Shown here: positions 38,840 through 46,141 of the stretch, in pieces
Position numbering within the stretch: the first letter of the stretch is position 1
How the letters are laid out: the number at the start of each line of letters is the position of its first letter
DNA from: Swingsia samuiensis
GTDB lineage: Bacteria > Pseudomonadota > Alphaproteobacteria > Acetobacterales > Acetobacteraceae
Direction: 5' to 3'
Assembly: GCF_006542355.1 (NCBI RefSeq)
Contig: NZ_CP038141.1
Location: 1,556,001 to 1,620,000 of the forward strand
Length of the DNA: 64,000 bases
Notes under the pieces: model-generated
What the model was told of the DNA's origin: nothing
Database searches by the model: none
What the model saw: the letters and a program-made list of their open reading frames with translations, nothing else
Made by a program: the position numbers and the translations under genes

Positions 38840-39192
38840 GCCATCACCTCCGCACGCAGAGGCACACCACACGACTTCAGGTGGTTATGCACGTCTTCAA
38901 CCGAGCGACAGATGGCCACGGGATGGCCTGTCCGCTCTAGGATTGGAAATAATATCCTCTGGCTGGAATGGATCTTCCCATCGGATGTTTTCAATTCGAT
39001 GAAATGCATCCGGCCATTCCACAGAACCATCATGTCAGGCGTTCCAGCAAGGCACCCACGCGCCTTGCGACGCGCTCCTTCCTGTCTGCCATTATTCCGG
39101 TTCTCAATGCTCATCGCGAGCGCATCCGTGGGGAGGCTGTAATTGAGAAACCTCCACACTGAGGCATGCAGACGATCTTCTGTTCTGTTCAT
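38836..39192 (-). CDS. VRR-NUC domain nuclease
   Basis: 118 aa from ATG 39192; a GTG at 39198 overlapping the previous stop is possible. Core motifs G-x-PD (CLAGTPDMMVLWNG), FIELK (MHFIELKTSDGK) and a downstream SSQRILFPILERTGHPVAI helix-strand are those of VRR-NUC, the PD-(D/E)xK nucleases of phage and FAN1 type, which process branched DNA or Holliday junctions. It lies between DUF2312 and the replication initiator, so a recombination or replication role is likely. Confidence 0.85.
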   Translation of the reverse strand: MNRTEDRLHASVWRFLNYSLPTDALAMSIENRNNGRQEGARRKARGCLAGTPDMMVLWNGRMHFIELKTSDGKIHSSQRILFPILERTGHPVAICRSVEDVHNHLKSCGVPLRAEVMA

Positions 39193-39194
39193 AC

Positions 39195-39473
39195 TCACAC
39201 CCCCAAGGCGCGGCGGTAAATGTCGAAAAGGGTTTCTTCCTCCTCAACTTGTGCCGGGTCTTTTTTGCGAAGTGAGATGATCTGCTTGATGATTTTCACA
39301 TCAAATCCAGCCGATTTCGCCTCGGAGAAGATGTCTTTAATGTCCCCGGATAGGGCTTTCTTTTCTTCTTCCAAACGTTCCACGCGCTCAATAATCGAGC
39401 GCAGACGATCCGCTGCAATTCCACCCTCTGCTACGCCTGAATTGTGGCCCGTCATGTCGATTGAATGGCTCAT
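39195..39473 (-). CDS. DUF2312 protein, GapR-like nucleoid protein
   Basis: 92 aa. AADRLRSIIERVERLEEEKKAL, DIKDIFSEAKSAGFDVKIIKQII, LRKKDPAQVEEEETLFDIYRRAL: the full DUF2312 domain. Caulobacter GapR of this family is a tetramer that clamps overtwisted, AT-rich DNA ahead of forks. A phage copy beside the replication genes could stimulate topoisomerases during phage DNA synthesis. ATGA overlap with the methyltransferase gene. Confidence 0.88.
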   Translation of the reverse strand: MSHSIDMTGHNSGVAEGGIAADRLRSIIERVERLEEEKKALSGDIKDIFSEAKSAGFDVKIIKQIISLRKKDPAQVEEEETLFDIYRRALGV

Positions 39474-40426
39474 GTCAGTTCTCCTGATTCTGTAATTGAT
39501 GCGATGAAAGTTTCGATGAAGATTGCTGCGACTTGCGGGACGATGGCATTGCCATAACCGCGCAATCGTCCCACTCTGGCGGGTATCCCATCAGCCAACG
39601 GCTGTGTGCTGGGTTCAACCGCCCTGAACTTGCCATCGCGGCATCCAATCCAGTCAGGATTTGTCCAGAATGTGTTATCCTGACTTCTCCTGGATGATTG
39701 CTCCACCCTTCCAAAGAGGTCATTCTCGCAACCATCGCTACCCCAATTTCTCTCCCCAATTCCATTCGCCTTTCTATTGCTTTGGGGGTTGCATCCAGTT
39801 TGTCTCCATCTCGCGCTAGAGGGGTCGGCCACGCCGCTAATTGAGTCGCCATATTTAAAGTTTTGTTTTGTGCAAATGTGTTGTATTTTTCGCCGCGATT
39901 GGCATCTGTCATCGTTGGTGTCGGCCAGCCTGACAGCACCGAAAAACAAACGTTTTCTAAGGTGCGGCGCGCCGACGCTACAAGCTGGCAAAACTGCCGC
40001 CCCGCAGGCGTATCCGAAACTTTCCAGCGCATTGAATAAATCGTCGATCCATCCGTGCTTAATCGCTGCTTCAACCTGCTCTCCAAAGATGATTGGAGGG
40101 CAATGCTCTTTGATGAGATCGAGCCATATTGGCGCAAGGTGCCGCTCGTCGCTCTGTCCTTTTTGTCGTCCGGCAACAGAGAATGGTTGGCATGGCGGCG
40201 ATCCAGTCCAGCAGGCAAGCTCGCTATATCCTGCGAGTTTAAGCGCGCAAGGCCATCCTCCAATTCCTGCGAAAAAATGGCACTGTTCGTATCCGCGCAA
40301 ATCGTCGGGCCGAACATCTCGAATTGACCGGGTATCGATGTGCCCGGTGGGCAGATGATGTCGTTTGCCAAGTTCTGAGAGCCATGCGGCTGTTGGTTTG
40401 TCCCATTCGTTGTAGTAAACACGCAT
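39470..40426 (-). CDS. C5-cytosine DNA methyltransferase
   Basis: 318 aa from ATG 40426 (TGATG overlap with previous stop, GGAGGG 4 nt upstream). Motif I CHFFAGIGGWPCALKLAGY; motif IV GSPPCQPFSVAGRQKG with catalytic Cys; the ENV motif appears as GEQVEAAI; motif VIII VGAPHLRKRLFF; motif X RVGRLRGYGNAIVPQVAAIF. The Asn/Gln/Arg-rich part between VIII and X is the target-recognition region. No cognate restriction enzyme nearby, so it is an orphan phage methylase protecting or regulating phage DNA. Almost all of it is also open in the +1 frame (39475-40422). Confidence 0.92.
   Translation of the reverse strand: MRVYYNEWDKPTAAWLSELGKRHHLPTGHIDTRSIRDVRPDDLRGYEQCHFFAGIGGWPCALKLAGYSELACWTGSPPCQPFSVAGRQKGQSDERHLAPIWLDLIKEHCPPIIFGEQVEAAIKHGWIDDLFNALESFGYACGAAVLPACSVGAPHLRKRLFFGAVRLADTNDDRCQSRRKIQHICTKQNFKYGDSISGVADPSSARWRQTGCNPQSNRKANGIGERNWGSDGCENDLFGRVEQSSRRSQDNTFWTNPDWIGCRDGKFRAVEPSTQPLADGIPARVGRLRGYGNAIVPQVAAIFIETFIASITESGELT
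39475..40422 (-). CDS. Second long reading frame overlapping the methyltransferase
   Basis: 315 codons without a stop on the same strand, in the +1 frame of the methyltransferase, opening with a GTG at 40422. The predicted product is not random-looking. It has SMRWKVSDTPAGRQFCQLVASARRT, repeated W-PTP modules (LSGWPTPTMTDANRGE, LAAWPTPLARDGDK) and a conserved-looking end (LNPAHSRWLMGYPPEWDDCA). I recall similar GWPTP / LNPAHSRWLMG proteins encoded in or beside phage cytosine methyltransferases, which argues for real double coding. The true start may be internal. Function unknown; perhaps a modulator of the enzyme. Not verified by expression or search. Confidence 0.5.
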   Translation of the reverse strand: MFTTTNGTNQQPHGSQNLANDIICPPGTSIPGQFEMFGPTICADTNSAIFSQELEDGLARLNSQDIASLPAGLDRRHANHSLLPDDKKDRATSGTLRQYGSISSKSIALQSSLESRLKQRLSTDGSTIYSMRWKVSDTPAGRQFCQLVASARRTLENVCFSVLSGWPTPTMTDANRGEKYNTFAQNKTLNMATQLAAWPTPLARDGDKLDATPKAIERRMELGREIGVAMVARMTSLEGWSNHPGEVRITHSGQILTGLDAAMASSGRLNPAHSRWLMGYPPEWDDCAVMAMPSSRKSQQSSSKLSSHQLQNQEN

Positions 40427-40650
40427 CAACCCTCCAAAAATTCATAATGAGTGGTCACAACACGGCGCAGGCCAGCGGCTCTGAGGACAGCCTCACTAAA
40501 CTTGCGGCCATTACGTGCATGAAGTTGGTGATTGAGTGTTTTCTTGCTGAGGTCGTTCTGGACACAAAAGGCTGTTTGGCCTCCAGCTTTTTCTACAGCT
40601 TTGGAGACGATGGCATACACATCAATCTCAGAGAGAGAATTGCGTATCAT
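40426..40650 (-). CDS. Small Cro/XRE-like DNA-binding protein
   Basis: 74 aa from ATG 40650 with GGAG 9 nt upstream; longer frames are rejected. VSKAVEKAGGQTAFCVQNDLSKKTLNHQLHARNGRKFSEAVLRAAGL has the helix-turn-helix pattern of small phage regulators (A-GG-x-x-FA ... L-x-x-x-L ... VL-A-GL). Its stop overlaps the methyltransferase start, so it may regulate that gene. Confidence 0.65.
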   Translation of the reverse strand: MIRNSLSEIDVYAIVSKAVEKAGGQTAFCVQNDLSKKTLNHQLHARNGRKFSEAVLRAAGLRRVVTTHYEFLEG

Positions 40651-40820
40651 TTCAGCAACTCCTCTCGTGCAGCCTTGAGGGCGCGTTCCATCTTGTCTTG
40701 CCATTTTTCCCAGTGAAACCAAGAAATATGCAGGTAAAGAAGCTGGCAAGATGGAGGAGGGCCAGCTTCACATTTCACCCAATAAAAAGGGCGTTTAATT
40801 CTGATTTTAAACCAGGGCAT
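40647..40820 (-). CDS. Small 57-aa early protein
   Basis: ATG 40820 to TGA 40647. Reads MPWFKIRIKRPFYWVKCEAG, then PPPSCQLLYLHISWFHWEKW and a charged helix ending ALKAAREELLK. It overlaps the upstream gene by 14 bp and the next start by 4 bp (ATGA), so it fits tightly in the operon. Basic aromatic N-terminus; function unknown. Confidence 0.6.
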   Translation of the reverse strand: MPWFKIRIKRPFYWVKCEAGPPPSCQLLYLHISWFHWEKWQDKMERALKAAREELLK

Positions 40821-41142
40821 TGCTTGTTCCTCGTGCGCTCTGGCGTTCGTGAACCAGACGCAAAACTTCTTCTCGAAGCGTTTCAGATGAGGCCATCAGT
40901 TCAATTAGTGCCTCCGCATCCGGTGCGTTGAGACCTGACAGCCAGTTTCGGGCGGCGCGAGGGCTTTTCATGGCCGCGCGCGCTAACATTTCGGGTCCGC
41001 TGCGAAGGTGCGTAAATTCGCGTTTAATCGCAGCTAGAAGGCGCTCACGAACAAGCTGCGAGGATGATGCAGCACTCATTCGCGGAAACTTTCGGTCATT
41101 TTTTGGCAACATTCGGTCAATAATTGCCCGATTATTTCCCAT
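40807..41142 (-). CDS. HTH-like early regulatory protein
   Basis: 111 aa; ATG 41142 with a perfect GGAGG 6 nt upstream. The middle, LARAAMKSPRAARNWLSGLNAPDAEALIELMAS, matches the helix-turn-helix of phage proteins with the RNWL-x-G-x-x-P signature. Helical C-terminus. Likely a transcription factor of the leftward early operon. Confidence 0.65.
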   Translation of the reverse strand: MGNNRAIIDRMLPKNDRKFPRMSAASSSQLVRERLLAAIKREFTHLRSGPEMLARAAMKSPRAARNWLSGLNAPDAEALIELMASSETLREEVLRLVHERQSARGTSNALV

Positions 41143-41193
41143 CGTTTTCCTCCATACTCAGTCGTGTCACAGAACAGAGTCGAAGGAAGGGTG

Positions 41194-41382
41194 ATGGGAA
41201 AAGAAGGAGCGCGACCACCAAAGCTCCCCAAACGAGGGCCGGAGTTAGATGAACCCGTGTTGGCGCGCGGGCTCATCTTACAGGCACGGCTCTGGGCAAC
41301 ATTGCATCCTACAATGTGCCAAGAGGTGCGCGACCATATCGCGTTGCGCGTCATCGAGGAGTTGGGGGCTGCCATGGATTAA
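41194..41382 (+). CDS. Possible small plus-strand protein
   Basis: 62 aa from ATG 41194 with GGAAGG 4 nt upstream. MGKEGARPPKLPKRGPELDE then PVLARGLILQARLWATLHPT and VRDHIALRVIEELGAAMD. Basic, no motif. It lies within an otherwise leftward operon, divergent from 41142 and overlapping the end of 41855 by 4 bp, so I am unsure it is expressed. Confidence 0.4.
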   Translation: MGKEGARPPKLPKRGPELDEPVLARGLILQARLWATLHPTMCQEVRDHIALRVIEELGAAMD

Positions 41383-41855
41383 GCTCTATATCTCGCGGGC
41401 TGCGGCATCGGCTCCGAGCAGATCACACCCCATGTCAGGGGATGTCCTGGAGGGAGTGGTTCCGCCCCACATAAAGAGCGCTGTGAGATCGGTTTGGATG
41501 GGGCAGGTTTACGCATCCATTCCGACCGATCCGGGCCTCTACGCTTTGATGAGATGTAACACTGGATAGTTTTTTCATGGATGCCAACAGACCGAGAAAT
41601 CTCAGCCGTAGGCGCTCCGTTCACGTACATTTCTTGGATACGAGGGCTTAGTTTGCTCCAATTAATGTTTTTCATCTTTTGCCTTTTGACAGGCTCAAAG
41701 AAATACCCTTTCTCCCTTAATTTTTTCATTCGATCGGCAAGAGTATTTACGGTTGTCTTTAATTCGATCGCGATGTTTTCAAGTGATAGGCCCTTCTTTC
41801 GGAGGGCGTTCACAGCATCAACCCACGCTTGTGTTTCGGAGTATGTCTTTTTCAT
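41379..41855 (-). CDS. HTH-containing phage protein
   Basis: 158 aa from ATG 41855 with AGGAGC 9 nt upstream; longer frames run into ssb. It contains two helix-turn-helix-like segments: VNALRKKGLSLENIAIELKTTVNTLADRMKKL, and IQEMYVNGAPTAEISRSVGIHEKTIQCYI. The C-terminus is basic and Pro-rich (GAEPLPPGHPLTWGVICSEP), a tail seen in AAB phage regulators. Probably a DNA-binding regulator, expressed with ssb. Confidence 0.65.
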   Translation of the reverse strand: MKKTYSETQAWVDAVNALRKKGLSLENIAIELKTTVNTLADRMKKLREKGYFFEPVKRQKMKNINWSKLSPRIQEMYVNGAPTAEISRSVGIHEKTIQCYISSKRRGPDRSEWMRKPAPSKPISQRSLCGAEPLPPGHPLTWGVICSEPMPQPARYRA

Positions 41856-41865
41856 AACGGCGCTC

Positions 41866-42321
41866 CTAGAACGGGATTTCATCATCGAGAGGGTCAGCAT
41901 TACGGCTAGGGGCGGCGTTATTCGCTCCGTAGCGACTGTCCTGATAAGACGTGTTCTGTTGCTGCCTTTGAGGGCTATCCAGCATTACGAGAACGCCGTT
42001 GAAACTCTCCAGCGTCACCTCCGTCGTGTAGCGTTCTTGCCCCGACTGATCCGTCCATTTGCGTGTGCGAAGAGCGCCCTCGATGTAAACGTTGCTGCCT
42101 TTGCGAAGGAACCGATCCGCCACGTCTGCGAGGCCTTCATTGAAGATCACCACGCGATGCCATTCGGTTTTTTCCCGCTTCTCTCCTGTTTGCTTGTCTT
42201 TCCAATTCTCACTCGTGGCGATCGTCAGATTAACAATCTGCTTCCCAGACTGCGTGTTCCGCGTCTCTGGATCACGCCCCAGTCGACCAATGAGCATCAC
42301 TTTATTGACCGAACCCGCCAT
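41866..42321 (-). CDS. ssb: Single-stranded DNA-binding protein
   Basis: 151 aa from ATG 42321 (GGAGG 7 nt upstream). OB-fold blocks [68 protein letters not shown], then a Gln-rich linker and the acidic tip DPLDDEIPF, which recruits repair and replication partners. A phage-encoded SSB for replication and for the RecT-like annealing pathway. Confidence 0.95.
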   Translation of the reverse strand: MAGSVNKVMLIGRLGRDPETRNTQSGKQIVNLTIATSENWKDKQTGEKREKTEWHRVVIFNEGLADVADRFLRKGSNVYIEGALRTRKWTDQSGQERYTTEVTLESFNGVLVMLDSPQRQQQNTSYQDSRYGANNAAPSRNADPLDDEIPF

Positions 42322-42437
42322 TATTCGCCTCCCCAACGTCGAGAGGACACAACAATCGGAGCCAGAACGAGCATTTCAAACAGCAAAATGAGCGCACTAA
42401 ATGCGAGGAAAGCTTCGAAGGTAGACGATTTAAGCAT
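42321..42437 (-). CDS. 38-aa membrane peptide
   Basis: ATG 42437 with GGGGGA 7 nt upstream. [20 protein letters not shown], then [18 protein letters not shown]: one membrane helix with a short basic C-terminus. The stop overlaps the ssb start (TAATG). A co-translated small membrane peptide of the early operon; function unknown. Confidence 0.6.
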   Translation of the reverse strand: MLKSSTFEAFLAFSALILLFEMLVLAPIVVSSRRWGGE

Positions 42438-42906
42438 TGTGATTTCCCCCTTCTTGAGAAGCGGGATTACCCTTCGTGCGAGGGTCGGCTGCAACCGAGT
42501 CCTCGCGAGTATGATCAACTGAACAAGAGGATGAAACCGATGACTGATGATTCTCCAACCATGAAAGTAAAACTTCTTTCTTTACGTCGGCAGGGTGAAG
42601 ATCTTCCCCAAGGCCAAGCAGAAGCGATTTTATCTCTTCACGGACAGTTTGAAGGCGTTGAGTGGTCAGCGCAGCATGTAGTCCGCTTTCCTGAAGCAAT
42701 ACTTCAAGAGCAGCTTCCACACGGGATGAGTAGTCTGACCCGAAGAATTGCTCGACTACAGTTCTTAACGTATCACCGGATGTTCGAATTAAATGTAGGG
42801 ATTGAGTATTCTTGATAACCCAGCCGTTCGCTAAGGCTACGCAATCAAAGCGTTCTATTAGTTCTTCAGGGCTGGAGATAAACTCAGGAGATGGGGTGTT
42901 ACGCAT
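42430..42906 (-). CDS. Hypothetical early protein after cro
   Basis: 158 aa from ATG 42906, overlapping the cro stop by 8 bp. Helical, with SPEELIERFDCVALANGWVI, FFGSDYSSRVEAALEVLLQES and a Ser/His-rich acidic tail. No motif recognised. The position directly after cro suggests a second early regulator or an anti-host factor. Confidence 0.55.
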   Translation of the reverse strand: MRNTPSPEFISSPEELIERFDCVALANGWVIKNTQSLHLIRTSGDTLRTVVEQFFGSDYSSRVEAALEVLLQESGLHAALTTQRLQTVREEIKSLLLGLGEDLHPADVKKEVLLSWLENHQSSVSSSCSVDHTREDSVAADPRTKGNPASQEGGNHNA

Positions 42907-43153
42907 GAGCCGCCTCCTTCCGACTGGTAGGGCGGGGGCGGAGAGTATGTGCAATCAGGCTCTCTGACGAAATCTGACGGATGAAATCAAAAACCCTATC
43001 ACGAGTAGAGCTTCTTAACTCTCTCCCGTTTCTCAAATCAGATACGAGCCTTGGATCGCCAATGGATTTCATTCCGAATGCTGTGGGCGTGATGTTCTCG
43101 CGGGCTAAAATAGCCTCCACGATAGGCAACACTGGATCGTGTTTGTGCTCCAT
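42899..43153 (-). CDS. Cro-like repressor
   Basis: 84 aa from ATG 43153. PVLPIVEAILARENITPTAFGMKSIGDPRLVSDLRNGRELRSSTRDRVFDFI is an XRE-type fold with a short HTH (TPTAFGMKSIGDPRLVSDLRNG). It is divergent from the S24 repressor across an operator-rich 86-bp region and heads the leftward early operon: the Cro position. The longer frame to 43189 would start inside the operators and is rejected. Confidence 0.75.
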   Translation of the reverse strand: MEHKHDPVLPIVEAILARENITPTAFGMKSIGDPRLVSDLRNGRELRSSTRDRVFDFIRQISSESLIAHTLRPRPTSRKEAAHA

Positions 43154-43156
43154 AAA

Positions 43157-43219
43157 TAGGAATGTAATAGGAAATATCTTAATTTGCAATAGGATATTTC
43201 ATATTGGATATTTCCTATT
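43157..43219. promoter_or_regulatory. CI/Cro operator region
   Basis: Repeated half-sites in the 86-bp divergent gap: TAGGA at 43157, AATAGGAAATATC (43166-43178), AATAGGATATTTC (43188-43200) and the inverse GGATATTTCCTATT (43206-43219). They form spaced inverted repeats with TAGGA/TCCTA ends. The same ATAGGA-N4-TCCTAT motif recurs at 44711. These are the likely binding sites of the S24 repressor and Cro. Confidence 0.7.
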
Positions 43220-43239
43220 ATCTCGGATAAATAGAAAAT

Positions 43240-43926
43240 ATGAATTTACTTGATAAGCCGCGTGAAATCCTTTTGAGGCTCATAAAAGAGCATAACACCG
43301 ATCTAAAAACTGTTTCGGAGCAGGTCGGTAAAAATGCGGCATATCTTCAACAATATATTACGCGTGGTTCACCAAAGACCCTTCATGAGGATACGCGTGA
43401 TAGGCTTTCTGAAATATTTAACGTCCATCCAGATATATTTAGGTACGGCGAGGAAGGGGAGAGCCTTCCTATTCCATCAAAGCCTTCCAACGTTGGTTCT
43501 CTAAACCTACAGATACCGGAACTCGATATTTCTCCCCAAGCAGGCAGCGGCGCTATTATCTCAGATATCGTTGAACACCAGCAGCCAGTTGATCATTGGA
43601 GTTTCCCTAAGTCGCTTGTTGGGGCTTTCGTAACTGACCCGTCGAAACTGGCGATTATCCGCGTGGCCGGGGATAGTATGGAGCCAGATTACGTTGCTGG
43701 TGACCGAATACTCGTTGATACAGGGCACGTTATTCCATCTCCAGCAGGAGTGTACGTTTTGTGGGATGGGTTAGGCGTTGTCTTAAAGCGCGTTGAAATT
43801 GTGATGGGTTCTGATCCTAAAAGAATTAGGATTATGAGCATTAACCCAGCTTACCCTGCTTATGAACTTCTTCTTGATGAAGTGAAAATTAACGGGCGCG
43901 TAGTCGGGAAGTGGAATTGGAAGTGA
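43240..43926 (+). CDS. S24-family CI-like prophage repressor
   Basis: 228 aa. N-terminal HTH (LIKEHNTDLKTVSEQVGKNAAYLQQYITRG). The C-terminal S24 peptidase domain has the serine in VAGDSMEPDYVAGDRILVDTG and the lysine in GVVLKRVEI, the Ser/Lys pair for RecA-stimulated self-cleavage. It maintains lysogeny and should be inactivated by the SOS response. Divergent from cro. Confidence 0.9.
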   Translation: MNLLDKPREILLRLIKEHNTDLKTVSEQVGKNAAYLQQYITRGSPKTLHEDTRDRLSEIFNVHPDIFRYGEEGESLPIPSKPSNVGSLNLQIPELDISPQAGSGAIISDIVEHQQPVDHWSFPKSLVGAFVTDPSKLAIIRVAGDSMEPDYVAGDRILVDTGHVIPSPAGVYVLWDGLGVVLKRVEIVMGSDPKRIRIMSINPAYPAYELLLDEVKINGRVVGKWNWK

Positions 43927-43936
43927 GAATAAACAA

Positions 43937-44239
43937 ATGAGCGATGATAAAGTAAGAATAGGTGGACCTGTTTACGAGCGTAACGCTTATAAAAAAATAG
44001 AAATTTTTAATAAGTGGATGGAAATTAAGGGTATTAAGAATGAGTGTCCAGAATGTCGAGGAAAACAATTTAGCCTTATGGGGAAAGATGATGCAAGTAC
44101 GGTGCTAACTGTAGATAATAAAGTTGAATTTTATGCGACCTATAGCCTAGCGTGTGCTAACTGTGGTTATATAAAAAGTTTTGTGGCTAGCATGATAGAA
44201 GAAGGGATTAAGCAGGAAGAGAGCGGCGAACATGAGTGA
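43937..44239 (+). CDS. Zinc-ribbon-like protein co-expressed with CI
   Basis: 100 aa. Two CxxC knuckles (ECPECRGKQF and ACANCGYIKSF) 45 residues apart suggest a zinc ribbon. Acidic C-terminus. Starts 10 bp after the repressor stop, so it is expressed in the lysogen. Overlaps the next gene by 8 bp. AT-rich. Unknown function; a lysogenic-conversion or superinfection-immunity role is possible. Confidence 0.6.
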   Translation: MSDDKVRIGGPVYERNAYKKIEIFNKWMEIKGIKNECPECRGKQFSLMGKDDASTVLTVDNKVEFYATYSLACANCGYIKSFVASMIEEGIKQEESGEHE

Positions 44240-44645
44240 TGAGGTAAAAAATCCATCAAATGTTATACATTTAAATGATTCATTAATTACTACATCTAGG
44301 TATAAGGAAAAAGAAACAATTTCAGGTGATGGAGGAGGCGGTGGAATGAGTGACTTACCACGGCGAGTTGGAGTCTTGGAGACTAAGATGGATAAAGTTC
44401 AGGAGACACTTTCATCCATCCAGGTGATACTCGCAAAAATAGAGATTAAATTAGAAAATAATGTAGCGACTAAAGATGATTTAATGTCTGTAAGACACGA
44501 CCTGTCAAAAGATATTTTAGGCACGAAGGCAGATATTTCGTATTTAAAAGGGCGTGTTGAAAGGCTTCCAACTACTGGCACAGTTGTAGGGATAGTCACT
44601 ATTGTTAGCGCAATATTGGGAGGGCTAATTAAGCTTTTCCATTAA
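44232..44645 (+). CDS. Coiled-coil protein with C-terminal membrane anchor
   Basis: 137 aa. A disordered N-terminus with a GDGGGGG run, a coiled coil (LPRRVGVLETKMDKVQETLS, SIQVILAKIEIKLENNVATK) and a membrane helix at the end (GTVVGIVTIVSAILGGLIKL). Similar in build to the 4054-4344 protein and to XhlA-type proteins. Expressed with the repressor, so probably a lysogen-stage membrane factor, not a lysis protein. Confidence 0.6.
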   Translation: MSDEVKNPSNVIHLNDSLITTSRYKEKETISGDGGGGGMSDLPRRVGVLETKMDKVQETLSSIQVILAKIEIKLENNVATKDDLMSVRHDLSKDILGTKADISYLKGRVERLPTTGTVVGIVTIVSAILGGLIKLFH

Positions 44646-44702
44646 AAATTAGACATGCACGGTGATAAGATAGGAAAAATACAATCAATTATAATTTTCT
44701 TA

Positions 44703-44731
44703 TTGACTAGATAGGAATTATCCTATTATAT
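44703..44731 (+). promoter_or_regulatory. Repressor-controlled promoter of the antirepressor operon
   Basis: TTGACT (44703-44708), 17-bp spacer, TTATAT (44726-44731). The spacer holds ATAGGA-ATTA-TCCTAT (44711-44726), the same half-sites as in the CI/Cro region, so CI could block this promoter. A further TAGGA occurs at 44671. It would drive the rightward operon starting at 44768. Confidence 0.65.
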
Positions 44732-44767
44732 CCTCTCATACCGCACAATGCGGCATGGGAGAAACAA

Positions 44768-45589
44768 GTGAACGAACTTACAATCCTTAATATAAAAGTC
44801 CGTCAAGACGCAGAAGGGCGTTATTGCCTGAATGATTGTCACCGGGCTTCTGGTGTCGAAAATTCCAAACGTCCTAGTTTATGGCTTGAGAATAAGCAGA
44901 CACAAGAATTAATCGAAGAAATGGCAGGAAAATCCCAAAGCAGGAATTCCTGCTTTGACGGGAAACAGCCAGTTTCTAGGATTAGGGGCGGAAATAACTC
45001 GGGTGTGTGGGCATGCAAAGAATTGGTGTACGCCTACGCAATGTGGATCAGCCCAGCTTTCCATTTGCAAGTCATTCGGGCTTTTGATGCGCTTGTGGCC
45101 GGAAAGATCACACCACCACAATATGCCATCCCCAAGACCTACGCCGCTGCTCTTCTTGAAGCCGCTCGTCTTGCTGAGGAGAACGAGCAGCACAAAGTGG
45201 AAATCGCACTCCAAAAGGCGATGATTGACGAAGCTGCCCCGAAGGTGGTGGCACTCGGCATACTAGCGGCAGCGGAGAGCGACAAAGGCGTGCGCGATGC
45301 TGGGCGTGAATTAGAAGTCGGCCAACAATGGGTTTCTGCTTTTGTGCTGGAGCATAAATGGGCGTGCAAAGAAGGACGGAAGTTAAAAGCGGCTCATTAT
45401 GGGCGGGTGAATGGCTATGTCAGAATGTGTCCTTCTACCTACACGGACAAAGTGACGGGAGAGACGCGGGTAAGAGACGACTTCAAAATCACGCGCAAGG
45501 GGATTGATCGTATCGCGCATCACATCGCCAAGCGGAAACTCATGAATGAGCGTCGCAATGAAGAGCGCAGCCTTATGGAGGCGAACTAA
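44768..45589 (+). CDS. KilA-N / KilAC phage antirepressor
   Basis: 273 aa, GTG start. N-terminal KilA-N domain: YCLNDCHRASGVENSKRPSLWL, NNSGVWACKELVYAYAMWISPAFHLQVIRAFD. C-terminal ANT/KilAC domain: VALGILAAAESDKGVRDAGREL, WVSAFVLEHKWACKEGRKLKAAHYGRVNGY. Two-domain antirepressors of this type bind DNA and oppose repressors. It lies behind a CI-type operator, giving a possible induction loop. Confidence 0.85.
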   Translation: MNELTILNIKVRQDAEGRYCLNDCHRASGVENSKRPSLWLENKQTQELIEEMAGKSQSRNSCFDGKQPVSRIRGGNNSGVWACKELVYAYAMWISPAFHLQVIRAFDALVAGKITPPQYAIPKTYAAALLEAARLAEENEQHKVEIALQKAMIDEAAPKVVALGILAAAESDKGVRDAGRELEVGQQWVSAFVLEHKWACKEGRKLKAAHYGRVNGYVRMCPSTYTDKVTGETRVRDDFKITRKGIDRIAHHIAKRKLMNERRNEERSLMEAN

Positions 45590-45822
45590 TGGGCCTTCCC
45601 GACAACTTCTCAGACGTTGCCTTTGAGAGTGTCTGGGGGAACGAGCAGACCGATATCATCAATGACATCGAGAGGCTTGAGAAGGAACTTCTGGATCTGA
45701 AATGTAAGCTAGAGGATGAAGAGTTAGACGAAGAACCAGACGAAGCTGAAATCGAGAGATTGGAAGCTTTGATTTACAACTGCCAAGAAGAAATCGACGA
45801 ACTGAAATATTCCCTTGGGTAA
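45589..45822 (+). CDS. Small acidic coiled-coil protein
   Basis: 77 aa. NEQTDIINDIERLEKELLDLKCKLEDEELDEEPDEAEIERLEALIYNCQEEIDEL is almost entirely charged coiled coil, strongly acidic. TAATG overlap with the antirepressor stop. It could be a DNA mimic or an interaction partner of the following genes; function unknown. Confidence 0.6.
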   Translation: MGLPDNFSDVAFESVWGNEQTDIINDIERLEKELLDLKCKLEDEELDEEPDEAEIERLEALIYNCQEEIDELKYSLG

Positions 45823-45850
45823 GTCCAAGTAAATAGAGGAAATTTTTGAA

Positions 45851-46141
45851 ATGAGTGAAGCAGTCAACGCCCGAAGTGTGTCCAGTGTGTTCGCACAAGA
45901 CAAAGAATGGCAGCGCATCAAGAATAGGGTTGAGGCGAACAAGAACGGCCTGATCTTTAGCAAGAATATAGGTAATGTTTTTGGCATCAAAACATACTCC
46001 CATAATTTGTATGAGGCACAGAACGAACTCCGCGCTCATGAAGCGAAGATTGCCCCAGTCGTAGAAGCACCACAAAGCGGGTTTTTCCATCGCGTTATGG
46101 ATCGTGTCACGTCCTTTATCGGGTTTGGAGAAGTGGCATGA
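45851..46141 (+). CDS. Hypothetical protein with a duplicated leader
   Basis: 96 aa. The 5' leader and first ~13 codons (GAGGAAATTTTTGAAATGAG, MSEAVNARSVS) recur at 48810 before another gene. The rest, QDKEWQRIKNRVEANKNGLI, KTYSHNLYEAQNELRAHEAKI and a basic amphipathic end, has no known motif. ATGA overlap with the next gene. Confidence 0.58.
   Translation: MSEAVNARSVSSVFAQDKEWQRIKNRVEANKNGLIFSKNIGNVFGIKTYSHNLYEAQNELRAHEAKIAPVVEAPQSGFFHRVMDRVTSFIGFGEVA

Noticed and set aside
39470-40426. A restriction-modification system
   Set aside because: No restriction endonuclease gene beside the methyltransferase; VRR-NUC is a replication/recombination nuclease family, so I treat the methylase as orphan.
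41076-41375. Minus-strand ORF opposite 41194-41382
   Set aside because: Overlaps the well-supported start and ribosome-binding site of the 41142 gene and has an atypical composition.
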